From: Candidatus Nomurabacteria bacterium
GTDB lineage: Bacteria; Patescibacteriota; Minisyncoccia; Phycocordibacterales; UBA9973
Assembly: GCA_028286705.1 (NCBI GenBank)
Contig: JAQBRC010000006.1
Span: 1 to 46,328 of the forward strand
Reading direction: 5' to 3'
Length of the DNA: 46,328 nucleotides
The position numbers were made by a program, and so were the translations under genes. How positions within the stretch are numbered: the first letter of the stretch is position 1; every line of letters begins with the position of its first letter. Positions 22,774 through 31,885 of the stretch are shown here, piece after piece. The notes under the pieces are model-generated. The model was not told where the DNA came from. It did not search any database and worked only from the letters and a program-made list of their open reading frames with translations.

Positions 22774-23148
22774 ATGAAAAGACATATGATCATCTCTTTT
22801 ATAATGATAGCGATATTTATTGCTATTCCATTGATTACAAATGCGTCGACACTAACATCAGTATTACTCACCAAGTCTTTCGGGGGAAGAGTGATAGCAA
22901 CAAGCCTTCCAATTGTTACCTGTATCGGTACAGGAACAGGTCCTATAACTCTTACAAAAATAAATGAACTGTCCTTATATACAACCGACATTACCAAAAG
23001 ACCAAAAGTTGGAGACTATATCTTGGGAAGAGTAAATATCATTCCGAACTTTAGTACCTGTACAATATATGACATTCCATACCCTGTACGAACCACAAAC
23101 GGCAGTAATTACAGAATTTCTACACCTAATACGGGTCTAGGCTATTAA
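22774..23148 (+). CDS. Small exported protein, first gene of the T4SS-like cluster
   Basis: I chose MKRHMIISFIM as start because TATACT (22762-22767) ends 6 bases before it. The 124-residue protein has a signal peptide or anchor (about 5-27), a segment with FGGRVIATSLPIVTCIGTGTG, and GDYILGRVNIIPNFSTCTIYDIPYPVRT. Two conserved-looking Cys could form a disulfide. Proteins of this pattern accompany T4SS-like loci in CPR genomes in my recollection, with no function known. It is followed after 11 bp by the next cluster gene. Confidence 0.65.
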   Translation: MKRHMIISFIMIAIFIAIPLITNASTLTSVLLTKSFGGRVIATSLPIVTCIGTGTGPITLTKINELSLYTTDITKRPKVGDYILGRVNIIPNFSTCTIYDIPYPVRTTNGSNYRISTPNTGLGY

Positions 23149-23159
23149 ATTTCACCCAT

Positions 23160-24050
23160 ATGCCTCCATCATCTGTTCCAAGCAAACAATTCCTGATTCG
23201 CGGAGGAATCGCCCTCGGTATAGTGGCGGTTATTTTGGTTGCGCAGACTAACTGGTTTCATAACATCTTTCACAAAACAAAGAAAACAGACACCGTTGCT
23301 GACAACACTACTATTACAGACATAACTTCTAAGGATACAAACGGCAACGGTATTGCAGACTGGGAAGAAAAGCTCTGGGGACTTGATCCTGCGGTGTTGT
23401 ACACCGATGGGAAGCCTAATGCTGAAATCATTAAGGAAAAGAAGCTTGCTTTGGGGATAAGCACTGCAACAAGTTCAGCCAATGAGACTGATGCTATTGC
23501 CCAGAAACTCTTTACTATCACCACAGCACTTAGTCAGAATGACAATATTGATGATTCAACACTACAGGATGTTGCCAATCAGCTTGGATCGTCTGTAAAC
23601 GTTGCGTCTATTAGCAACAAGTATTCTCTGAAGAATATTACGACTGTTCGAACTTCTACTGCCTCATTAACTGCGTACTATAATTCATTTCAAAAGATCA
23701 TGGGCAAGTATAACTTGAGTCAAAACGATACAGCAATCATCGTACAGGCTACCGAGACAGGGGATTATAGTCAGCTTCCACAGCTCGATGCGACAAAAGA
23801 CACTTATGCGGCATTGGCAAAGGAGCTAAGTACCATCAAGGTTCCTGTTGGCGTTGCTCAATACCATCTTGATATCATCAACAGCTTTGCCGGAACAGCA
23901 GCATCATTTTCATACCTACAGCAAATGGCAGACAACGGTACTCAAGCAATTGTCGGTATTGCTCTCTACAAGATATACACAACTCGTGGACAAACTGCAC
24001 TGTATGATCTTAACGACTATTTAACAAAATACGGTATACTTAACGTGTAA
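23160..24050 (+). CDS. Membrane-anchored protein with an EF-hand-like calcium loop (296 residues)
   Basis: One N-terminal membrane helix (about 14-30) is followed by an outer domain. Residues about 58-73 read DTNGNGIADWEEKLWG, matching the DxNxNGxxDxxE loop found in EF-hand, dockerin and thrombospondin-type-3 repeats, so Ca2+ binding is plausible. The remainder is helical with no enzyme motif. It has no Shine-Dalgarno site and its stop codon is followed after one base by the next start, so it is translated within the cluster mRNA. A scaffold role is a guess. Confidence 0.65.
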   Translation: MPPSSVPSKQFLIRGGIALGIVAVILVAQTNWFHNIFHKTKKTDTVADNTTITDITSKDTNGNGIADWEEKLWGLDPAVLYTDGKPNAEIIKEKKLALGISTATSSANETDAIAQKLFTITTALSQNDNIDDSTLQDVANQLGSSVNVASISNKYSLKNITTVRTSTASLTAYYNSFQKIMGKYNLSQNDTAIIVQATETGDYSQLPQLDATKDTYAALAKELSTIKVPVGVAQYHLDIINSFAGTAASFSYLQQMADNGTQAIVGIALYKIYTTRGQTALYDLNDYLTKYGILNV

Positions 24051-24051
24051 C

Positions 24052-26238
24052 ATGTCACACTGGAAAAAAATACTTACATTCTTTCTCTCTGCTGCTACAG
24101 TAGCTTCTTTGCTGGCTACTCCTGCACTCGCAGCTCCTATCACCAGCTCTCCAACAACAGGTCCTTGTAAGGGATTAATTGGTAGCACGCTTAGTAGATG
24201 TCAGGCTGCTCAAGCATCTAGCACTACAGTTCAGAAATTTAATCCCAACGTTAATGTAGGGTCAGGCAATAGCTATTCAGGAGCATCCATTAGTGGTGTC
24301 GGCGGAGCAATTGCCAGCTGTACTAACGTGGGATCATTTTTGACAAATACTGCAAGCAGCCTGCTTTCAGCAACGGTATTCGGAAAGGCTGCCAAACCAG
24401 CTTCTTCATTTAACGGAAATGGTGACGCTGTAAAGGTTTCAGACGAAGTAGCTCAAAAAAAACTTGCCAGTATAGACAAAACCAGTCAGTGTCTTGATGG
24501 TATTGCATATGCAGTTGCAAAGAATACCTTGGCTCAGGTGACAAACAAAACGTTGAATTGGGTAAATACAGGGCTTAATGGCAACCCTCTCTATGTACAG
24601 AATGTAGACTCATACCTAAAAACAGTTGCAAACCAACAAATCAGAGCGTACCTGCAAACCGCACAAGGATCTGATCCAATATTTGGAAATGCATTGAAGT
24701 CAACAATCTTCAGAAGTATTACAGGACAATCAGATGGCTTGCTGAACGTATCTCCTAATACTCCAGAGGCACACGCATACAACTCATTCCTTGGTGACTT
24801 CACCAGTGGGGGATGGAGTTCATTGCTTAATCCTGCAAACAACCCTATCGGCGCCTTGTTTACAGCAAACGACAATCTTGCGGGAAAAATAAGTAGCTCT
24901 ACCGAAAGCTCAAAAGCTGAAATTCAGCGTAACAACGGTTTCTTGGACATGAAGCACTGTGTAGAGACAGCGCCAGTAGATACCTCGACCACAGCAAAAG
25001 CTATCAGCAACGGTCTTTCTCAAAATCCAACCTGTTTGCAGTGGGTAACTGATACACCGGGATCAATCATTGCCAGTCAGGTACAGACAATCACCAATTC
25101 TCCAGTTCGTCAGCTTGAATACGCAAACAAGATTAATGAAGTATTAGGAGGATTCTTTGATAGTTTCGTTAACAGCCTGCTATCAAAAGGATTGCGGGGT
25201 AGCGGTATGAATGGCGGTATTGATTTTGGCTTTAGTTCTCAAGGAGACAATATTATTCTTGATTCAAGCGGCAATGCGCTTAATCTTAACGGTGCAAATC
25301 TTGGATACCAAAGTACAACGGGAGGCAACGCGCTCGATCAAAGCTTTGATATCTCTCGACCACAGCAGTTCCGAGCAGTGCTACAAGCACAGGTTAACTA
25401 TGTTAACAGAGCAAAAGATGCTCAGATTGCCCTTAATCGAGTCGTTCCTACGGTTGGCGCTTTGGACTATTGTATTCCTGGACCGAACCCAACATGGGCA
25501 GGAAATTCTGCAAGCAATTTAAATAATTTTGTTAGTTCTCTGCAGCAGGCGGATCCTAAAAACCCTAGCCTTGTACAAAAAATTCTCGGAGCACTTCCTG
25601 TTATCGGAGGGCTATTGAGCCTGTTCTCAAGCAGTGCTCCTCCACAAGTCTGGTCAACAGACGGGCTTCTTGGAGATCCCGCTACAGGATTAACTGTGCA
25701 GGTACCTCGAGTATTTCAGAACAAGGGTACTGATTTTTCTGGAGGCACAGGACAACTGGTCAAGGGCCTTACTGGTGCATACAATGTAATCGCAACTCAA
25801 TACCACTTCTATGACAACAATACAGAAGTTGCAAAAGCGTTCACTGATGCAGCAAAAAATGATACTGATGGATCATACGTGGGAGTCTTTCTAAGAGAGG
25901 AGTACAACGAAACATCAAGTTTGTTGAGTTATAACCAAGCTTCTAGTCAGATTGATACGCAGTATGATAACAATATCGGGCAAACTGAATCAAGCATTGA
26001 CCAAATGAAGATTATCCAAAAGCAGGTTAATGCTATCGTTGCCACAGCCAAGGCTGACTATATTAAGAAGCGTGCAGCGGCAGGAAATCCAGTTGATATG
26101 GCATGTATAAATAGTGCATACCAAATCGACAGCTCACCTATTGTCGGCGTTGCTCGCCAAGAAAGTGATAAGCCAGATGCAATCGTGCAGCATTCTGCTG
26201 ATTCAGCAAGTTATTTCTATAACGATGTAATCAATTAG
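24052..26238 (+). CDS. Large secreted protein of the T4SS-like cluster (728 residues)
   Basis: A classic signal peptide (about 1-27, ending ATPALAAP) leads into a long exported protein without recognisable catalytic motifs. It is rich in Asn, Ser, Gln and Ala. Cysteines are spaced along the chain (GPCKG, SRCQ, SQCLDG, KHCVE, TCLQW, DYCIPG, MACINS), suggesting disulfide stabilisation. A short hydrophobic stretch near 525-540 (ILGALPVIGGLLSLF) could insert in a membrane. It lies between the EF-hand-like protein and a Gly-rich anchored protein, both probably co-secreted parts of the machine. The function is unknown. Confidence 0.65.
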   Translation: MSHWKKILTFFLSAATVASLLATPALAAPITSSPTTGPCKGLIGSTLSRCQAAQASSTTVQKFNPNVNVGSGNSYSGASISGVGGAIASCTNVGSFLTNTASSLLSATVFGKAAKPASSFNGNGDAVKVSDEVAQKKLASIDKTSQCLDGIAYAVAKNTLAQVTNKTLNWVNTGLNGNPLYVQNVDSYLKTVANQQIRAYLQTAQGSDPIFGNALKSTIFRSITGQSDGLLNVSPNTPEAHAYNSFLGDFTSGGWSSLLNPANNPIGALFTANDNLAGKISSSTESSKAEIQRNNGFLDMKHCVETAPVDTSTTAKAISNGLSQNPTCLQWVTDTPGSIIASQVQTITNSPVRQLEYANKINEVLGGFFDSFVNSLLSKGLRGSGMNGGIDFGFSSQGDNIILDSSGNALNLNGANLGYQSTTGGNALDQSFDISRPQQFRAVLQAQVNYVNRAKDAQIALNRVVPTVGALDYCIPGPNPTWAGNSASNLNNFVSSLQQADPKNPSLVQKILGALPVIGGLLSLFSSSAPPQVWSTDGLLGDPATGLTVQVPRVFQNKGTDFSGGTGQLVKGLTGAYNVIATQYHFYDNNTEVAKAFTDAAKNDTDGSYVGVFLREEYNETSSLLSYNQASSQIDTQYDNNIGQTESSIDQMKIIQKQVNAIVATAKADYIKKRAAAGNPVDMACINSAYQIDSSPIVGVARQESDKPDAIVQHSADSASYFYNDVIN

Positions 26239-26244
26239 CCCCAT

Positions 26245-27267
26245 ATGAACAAAATTTTAAAAATCATCCTCATACTCATCGGCGCATTCTTCCTTATCCT
26301 AGGAATCATATGGCTTATCGGGCGCAACAGCGCGTTAAAAAACGGCAAAGAACCTTTGACGTTCAGACAATTTCTGGGGTTGAGTACTAAGAAAGCTCCT
26401 GTGGAAACAGTACCGGGAGAAGGATCATCTTCATTTAATGGCGGTGGGACAACAACTGGGGGAAGCACTAATGGCGGAGACGGCACTGCGGGGACTGGTA
26501 CGAATGGCGGTGGTTCAAACGCTGGAGCAGGGGGTATTAGTGTTGATGGCAACGGCAACGTTGCTGTTAGCCAGTTTACCAATGGAGCAACAGGCTTAGG
26601 TACAAACGGTATCGGGGGAAGTGGTATAAGTAACGGTACTGGAACATCTGGGGGGCTCAATAGCGCAGGAAATCCTAATGCATCAACTGGAACAATAGGG
26701 AATGGCAATTCAATCAATATTTCAGGAATTGGCAATTCAAGTAGTACTAGTCAGCCGGTATGTAGCGATGAAGACCTTAATATCGACTTTACTCCCGCAC
26801 AGCTTGCTCAGCTTAATATCCTGCAAAGCCGCTTCTATGCACTTGCACAGACATTGCATAGTGACGCGGATGTAGAGACAGAGGTAGCAAACCACGATGC
26901 CTTTACCCTTAAAGCAGATAGCGTACTTGAACTATATAGCTATTGCGAGTCAAAGCTACCTTATATAAATGCAGCAGCTGATAGCAGACTGAGAGTACAT
27001 GTAGCCACTCCATTCTGGACAGCATATGACTCAAACCCTGCAGTACCAAGCTATGTTAATGCAAAAACAGGCCTAAACTTTCTTACGGCATCAGATCCTG
27101 CCAAGGCAGGATTCTCAATCCTTACCTACGCACAAGGCAACAAAACTAAGTACGGATTGCTTGACCTTACACAGCGTCAATTCATTGAAGTCAACGGATC
27201 TGCATTGCAAGACTGGCCAATTCTAACTCCTGCAGTTGAAAACATTTTACGCATTAATTTGTGGTAA
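26245..27267 (+). CDS. Membrane-anchored protein with Gly/Asn/Thr-rich linker (340 residues)
   Basis: An N-terminal helix (about 4-26, ILKIILILIGAFFLILGIIWLIG) anchors the protein. A low-complexity flexible linker rich in Gly, Asn, Ser and Thr spans about 55-165. The C-terminal domain of about 170 residues (QLAQLNILQSRFYALAQTLHSDADVETEV ... YGLLDLTQRQFIEVNG) looks mixed helical/beta. The long linker would let that domain reach through the cell wall. No motif gives a function. It starts 6 bp after the previous stop codon. Confidence 0.65.
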   Translation: MNKILKIILILIGAFFLILGIIWLIGRNSALKNGKEPLTFRQFLGLSTKKAPVETVPGEGSSSFNGGGTTTGGSTNGGDGTAGTGTNGGGSNAGAGGISVDGNGNVAVSQFTNGATGLGTNGIGGSGISNGTGTSGGLNSAGNPNASTGTIGNGNSINISGIGNSSSTSQPVCSDEDLNIDFTPAQLAQLNILQSRFYALAQTLHSDADVETEVANHDAFTLKADSVLELYSYCESKLPYINAAADSRLRVHVATPFWTAYDSNPAVPSYVNAKTGLNFLTASDPAKAGFSILTYAQGNKTKYGLLDLTQRQFIEVNGSALQDWPILTPAVENILRINLW

Positions 27268-27297
27268 AAAAGTAGCGCTCCGTGATACAATGTACGA

Positions 27298-30200
27298 GTG
27301 TCCGCACGTCTATTTCGTCGCATTAAATCATCTTTTTCTCGTTTGAACAAAACATTCTTTTTCTCTGTAGCATTGGGGTTGGTTGTTGTGTTTTTTTCTG
27401 TTAGTCACGTGCTTGCTGACGCTGCCACAGACTACAGGTATTATCTAAAAAATTTTACTACTTCTAATGATGGCAAGTTAACTAGTGGGATTGGTGGCGG
27501 AACAGTAGCCGCAGCAAGTAAAAATGGTACAGGGGGTGATGGGCTAGTCTTCGTGGCCAATCTTGGAGTTGATACTTCTTCTCCTCATATTAACGCTAGC
27601 GTAAATGAGCCAGACAGTATTGCTCTGCACTGGGGTAGAGTAGCTCACATCAACGAAGCCTTTGTTATAAAAGTATGTCAGAATGGTACGACTCAGTGTT
27701 ATCTTAATACGGTCGCATACACCAATAATAGAGCAGACCCTGGGGTCCAAGCATTTTCTGAAACAGATACAGACGGCAACATTGCCGACAAGCAAGCTCT
27801 TCCTGTTGTTGCTTTCACAAAAACAGATCCAAGAAATACCGGTAACATATACGGATACGATGCGACAAATAAAACTGTCAGTACTAGCAACGGTATAACA
27901 TTTGGAAACGGCAGTTCACTTACGGCGACATTTTGGTACTGTGCCGTGAAAGGAACGGGGGATCCAGCCCCTCAGGACTATCTAAAAGCCAATCCTTCGG
28001 CAACTGACGCAGCAGTATTTGGAAATCTTTGTGGAGGCAGTACGTATTTTCAGATTGGAGGCCCTCTTTCAATAACAATTCCCTTAAATGCAAATGCAAT
28101 AAATCAGCAGGTGACACAATCTAGCCAGACTGTTGCAGCTGGATCAAGCGCAAGCTCATCAGACAACAGCAATATTCCAACTTGTGGAGTTACCAGTGGT
28201 ACAAAACTGTATGGCTGTGTGGCTTATCTCGCATATGGTATCTATGTTCTAGTTGCATGGGTTGCCGGTATCTTGGGCAGCCTCTTTGATTTCTTCTTGG
28301 GATATTCTGTTAGCGATGCCTCATATCGATATGGTTTTGCTGTTAACGGCTGGAAGCTGGTGCGTGATATCTCAAATATCTTTTTTATAATTATTATGGT
28401 GTGGACAGGTTTTTCTGCTGTCTTTGATACCAGCAAGAGCGGATCAATGCGTAAGATTGTTCCTGCACTTATCATCAACGCACTGCTCATCAACTTCAGT
28501 CTTTTTGCAACGAGGGTGGTCATTGATATTTCTAATATCACCGCACGTATGTTCTATAGTCAGATGGTGGTATGTGACAAGGTAAATATCGATACCAATA
28601 CTGGGAAGTGTGATCCGCTACAGGCAAGGCGAGGACCGGGGGGGTATTGGCCTTTGTCAGAAAAGATCATTTCTTCATTCAATCCTCAACAGCTGTTTAA
28701 GACTGCAACATTGCAACCTACGACAGCTCCTAGCAATACTTCTACAACCAATAGTTCTCAGCCCGGATTCTTGCCTGGCGCAACAGCAGGGACAGCAGGG
28801 ACTAGCGAGGTAGACTATGTGAACTATTTTATGGTGGTATGTATTGTTGCGGCAATCATTATGGGCTTTGCCGGAGTTATCTTTTTCAAGGTGGCATTCT
28901 TGTTCATTGCCCGAGTTGTCGGCCTGTATATTTGTATGATCTTCTCTCCGTTTGCTTTCCTTAGTCGTGATATTCCGATGCTCGGAAAGATTAAGCAACT
29001 GAGATGGGAAGACTGGCTTGGTGACCTTACTAATTATGCCTTGATGGCTCCAGTGTTTACATTTTTCCTCTACGTTATCTTCACTGTTATCTCTAGCGAC
29101 TTTGCTCAGCAGATAGGATACATGGATAGCAGCGGTACCTTTATGGGCACAGTACTATCCATTGTTATTCCTATGGCACTTATATACTTCCTTCTTGATG
29201 CAGCGAAAAGTGCTGCTACTAAGCTTTCAGGAAGTGTCGGACAAAAAATACAAGGGTTCGGAGAACAGATAACAGGCATGGCAGCTGGTACAGCCCTGGG
29301 CTTAGCAACTGGTGGTGCTGGTTTCTTGGGAAGAAATGTAGTGGGGCGTGCAGCAAAGAGTTTCGGGGAAGGGAAGACTGGCAGACAAATTGAGATAGAC
29401 GGCAAGATGGTAGATGAAACACGGGCAATGAGTATTGCATCACGATCAGCAACAAGTTGGTCTGCGAGACAAAAGAACAAGCTCTTGCGCGCAACACAGG
29501 TAGGAAGTTTCAATGTTGGGAATGCCGGCGTGAATATTGGAGGAAAGGACTACAAGCTTAATGATACTATCGGAAGAAGTCTTGGTCTTATGGGCGTAAA
29601 AACAAATAATCTGCTAAAAAATGCAGACTATGTTGGAGATGACGCAGGCAAAGGCGGGATTGTAGCCGTTGATAAAAAGCGTACTGAGGAACGCCAGAAA
29701 GAACTTGAGAATCGTATTCAATTCGATCATCTTAGCGATGACGAAGCTAAGGCAACATGGGAAGCACATAAAAGAAATGCTGCGCTAAAGAACGCAGAAG
29801 GTAACTGGAAGAACAATGATAATATCGATAAGGAAGATGGTGTAAAAGAAACAGCTGAATTACTAAAGACAGCAACTGAAAAAGAAGTGGCCTTGAGTAA
29901 AGAAAATGCTGATCTCGAACAGAAACTAGCTACCGCAACAGCTGCTGGAAGCACTGCGGAAATAGCTGCTCTGACTGCATCAAAAACAGCAAAGGAGAAA
30001 GAGGTCAGCGACAATCAGACCCGGAAGAATGCACTTACAACTACAATTGAAACCGAGCGTAAAAATAAAATCACAGAGCTTGAAAAAGGCAAGTACATGG
30101 AATCAGAAGCGTACAAAGCGGCAGAAAAAACTGAAAGGGAACGCCTTGATAAATTTGGAAAAATCAAAAATGGCAAAATGCTCACCGCTGCAATGCGCTC

Positions 30201-30831
30201 AGAATATGGTGAAGATTTGCGTAAGAATTCATTCTGGCTTAAGGACGGTAAGCCTCGATATGATCAAGCAGCTCTTGTTGCAGAAGGCGGTGTAATTGGT
30301 GGCGCAGCTGGTGCCGCAGCAATGGCGAGTCTGCTACCAGGAATTACTATTGCTATAGGCACAATGTTAGGGGTGAGCGGAGGAGTTATCGACAACAGAT
30401 TTGGTGATATCAACAGCAAGGCAACAAAGGCTATGGTTGATTCGTTTAAGAAGACACAAGGAAAGGGGAACAAGGAAACAAGGTTGGCTGGAGAAATTGA
30501 TGCAATCAATGATCAGATCAAGCAGGCAGCAGAAGCGCATGGCACGGTTCCTAGTGGCGGGGTAGACAGCTGGTCGGAAGAAGATGTAGAAACAGCAATC
30601 GCAGGACATACATATATCCTTCAACAAGAAAAAGAAGCTCTACACAGAGAAGCATCCGCTAGGGGCGTATCGGAGGAAGTTAAGAGAGCAAAAACTATCG
30701 AGGCACAATTGAAACAGAAGAAGATTGATAAGTTGAATAAGGCTATGGAAGAAAAGCGCAGAATTCAAAATGAGCTAGACAAGATAAAAACTGCAGCAGA
30801 TAATGCAAAGAAGGATGAACCTAAAAAATAA
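27298..30831 (+). CDS. VirB6/TrbL-like polytopic membrane protein with long cytoplasmic coiled-coil tail
   Basis: This 1177-residue protein starts at GTG: TACAAT with an extended TGA (27286-27291) ends 6 bases before it. A signal sequence (about 20-40) and an exported domain (40-300) precede about six membrane helices between 303 and 640. The arrangement is like that of VirB6/TrbL inner-membrane channel proteins of type IV secretion systems. A highly charged cytoplasmic region of over 500 residues follows, with coiled-coil stretches (about 780-960 and 1090-1170). It is interrupted by a Gly/Ala hydrophobic hairpin (about 993-1025, GGVIGGAAGAAAMASLLPG). Family assignment rests on topology and on the neighbouring PrgI and VirB4 genes. 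Confidence 0.75.
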   Translation: MSARLFRRIKSSFSRLNKTFFFSVALGLVVVFFSVSHVLADAATDYRYYLKNFTTSNDGKLTSGIGGGTVAAASKNGTGGDGLVFVANLGVDTSSPHINASVNEPDSIALHWGRVAHINEAFVIKVCQNGTTQCYLNTVAYTNNRADPGVQAFSETDTDGNIADKQALPVVAFTKTDPRNTGNIYGYDATNKTVSTSNGITFGNGSSLTATFWYCAVKGTGDPAPQDYLKANPSATDAAVFGNLCGGSTYFQIGGPLSITIPLNANAINQQVTQSSQTVAAGSSASSSDNSNIPTCGVTSGTKLYGCVAYLAYGIYVLVAWVAGILGSLFDFFLGYSVSDASYRYGFAVNGWKLVRDISNIFFIIIMVWTGFSAVFDTSKSGSMRKIVPALIINALLINFSLFATRVVIDISNITARMFYSQMVVCDKVNIDTNTGKCDPLQARRGPGGYWPLSEKIISSFNPQQLFKTATLQPTTAPSNTSTTNSSQPGFLPGATAGTAGTSEVDYVNYFMVVCIVAAIIMGFAGVIFFKVAFLFIARVVGLYICMIFSPFAFLSRDIPMLGKIKQLRWEDWLGDLTNYALMAPVFTFFLYVIFTVISSDFAQQIGYMDSSGTFMGTVLSIVIPMALIYFLLDAAKSAATKLSGSVGQKIQGFGEQITGMAAGTALGLATGGAGFLGRNVVGRAAKSFGEGKTGRQIEIDGKMVDETRAMSIASRSATSWSARQKNKLLRATQVGSFNVGNAGVNIGGKDYKLNDTIGRSLGLMGVKTNNLLKNADYVGDDAGKGGIVAVDKKRTEERQKELENRIQFDHLSDDEAKATWEAHKRNAALKNAEGNWKNNDNIDKEDGVKETAELLKTATEKEVALSKENADLEQKLATATAAGSTAEIAALTASKTAKEKEVSDNQTRKNALTTTIETERKNKITELEKGKYMESEAYKAAEKTERERLDKFGKIKNGKMLTAAMRSEYGEDLRKNSFWLKDGKPRYDQAALVAEGGVIGGAAGAAAMASLLPGITIAIGTMLGVSGGVIDNRFGDINSKATKAMVDSFKKTQGKGNKETRLAGEIDAINDQIKQAAEAHGTVPSGGVDSWSEEDVETAIAGHTYILQQEKEALHREASARGVSEEVKRAKTIEAQLKQKKIDKLNKAMEEKRRIQNELDKIKTAADNAKKDEPKK

Positions 30832-30833
30832 CT

Positions 30834-31439
30834 ATGGAATCAACACCTAAAACAACAGAAGAATTATGGGCAGAAGATGGGCTGAAGAACGTACCGAGTG
30901 AAGTAGTAGACTTTATGACAAGTCCTTTGTATGAAGTAATCATTAGTGCTGCTCAGCAGGCTCTTTCTCTGACTGCAGAACAAAAGAATTGGATGAGGCT
31001 GCTCTCATATGAATTACTTATGACCACCATAACTGAGAAGGGGGCCTACCAATTCTTGATTGACCATAGTGTGTCAGCAGAAACTGCTATTAAAATACTC
31101 TATGTAATTGACACCGAAATCCTCACGCGTGCAGAAAATATTACAGAATTCTTTACTGACGATTCTGAGGTAACAGATGAAGAGGTTGCTAGCTATGCAG
31201 CACCAAAGCCAGTTAACTTCGCACCGACAAGTCTGCAATCTCTGGCAGACCGACTCAAACAACCTTCATTTTCTGCTAACACATCTCACAGTTATATTCC
31301 TGCACAGGGAACAGTACCAGCAAATCTTCCTGTTACCGAACTGATTCTCACTCCAGATACAGCAGCGGATGCGCCAGTTGCTCCGGCATCAAATCCTATA
31401 AAAACTATCGACCCGTATCACGAACCAATAGAAAAATAA
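30834..31439 (+). CDS. Cytoplasmic hypothetical protein of the T4SS-like cluster (201 residues)
   Basis: A soluble protein with no signal or membrane segment. The first 110 residues are acidic and helical (ELWAEDGLKNVPSEVVDFMTSPLYEVI). The tail is Pro/Ala/Thr-rich (TAADAPVAPASNPIKTIDP) and probably disordered. It begins 2 bp after the VirB6-like gene; the junction sequence is an 18-base identical match to the junction before the VirB4 N-terminal gene. A partner of the cytoplasmic tail of the VirB6-like protein is conceivable. The function is unknown. Confidence 0.6.
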   Translation: MESTPKTTEELWAEDGLKNVPSEVVDFMTSPLYEVIISAAQQALSLTAEQKNWMRLLSYELLMTTITEKGAYQFLIDHSVSAETAIKILYVIDTEILTRAENITEFFTDDSEVTDEEVASYAAPKPVNFAPTSLQSLADRLKQPSFSANTSHSYIPAQGTVPANLPVTELILTPDTAADAPVAPASNPIKTIDPYHEPIEK

Positions 31440-31463
31440 TATCTGCTATACTTGTAGCAGCAT

Positions 31464-31883
31464 ATGCAGTTCAAGGTCCCACAATTTATTGATATTGAAG
31501 ACAAAGTCTTTGGACCGCTTACCTTCAAACAGTTCGCATACCTTGCAGGGGGAGCGGGCCTTGGCTATTTGGCGTTTCGTTTCTTGCCGACAATTATTGC
31601 GATTGTTGTGGGGCCATTGCTGGTAGCGTTCGCATTAGCGTTGGCATTTATGAAATACAACGACAAGCCGTTTGTTAACGTAGTTGAATCATTTATTCGA
31701 TACTATTCACATTCTCGACTATACCTTTGGCACAAGCAGCCATCTGGAAATGTTACAACCGCTCGTCCTCGAGACGATATGCCTCAGCTCATCGCCCATA
31801 CAGGACAAGGCCGTGATACAATGAACGAGAGTAAGCTGAAGACACTTTCATGGAGTGTTGATGTCATTGACCCTAAAAAATAA
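31464..31883 (+). CDS. PrgI-family membrane protein
   Basis: The 139-residue protein matches the PrgI family of Gram-positive-type conjugation loci. It shows N-terminal MQFKVPQFIDIEDKVFGPLTFKQF, two membrane helices (about 23-60, YLAGGAGLGYLAFRFL and IIAIVVGPLLVAFALALAFM), then NDKPFVNVVESFIRYYSHSRLYLWHK. PrgI proteins sit in the inner membrane beside the VirB4 ATPase, probably as VirB3 equivalents. TATACT with extended TGC lies 11 bases upstream, allowing internal transcription. It is followed by the two VirB4 genes, the usual order. Confidence 0.88.
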   Translation: MQFKVPQFIDIEDKVFGPLTFKQFAYLAGGAGLGYLAFRFLPTIIAIVVGPLLVAFALALAFMKYNDKPFVNVVESFIRYYSHSRLYLWHKQPSGNVTTARPRDDMPQLIAHTGQGRDTMNESKLKTLSWSVDVIDPKK

Positions 31884-31885
31884 CT

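Noticed and set aside
26235..26735. 166-residue Pro-rich minus-strand frame
   Set aside because: Antisense of the Gly/Asn-rich linker of the gene at 26245; codon-complement artefact.
27406..27411. CACGTG core as a further parS site
   Set aside because: Flanks (TTAGT before, CTTGC after) do not match TGTTN / NAACA; the same holds for the core at 36915-36920. Both are outside the cluster.
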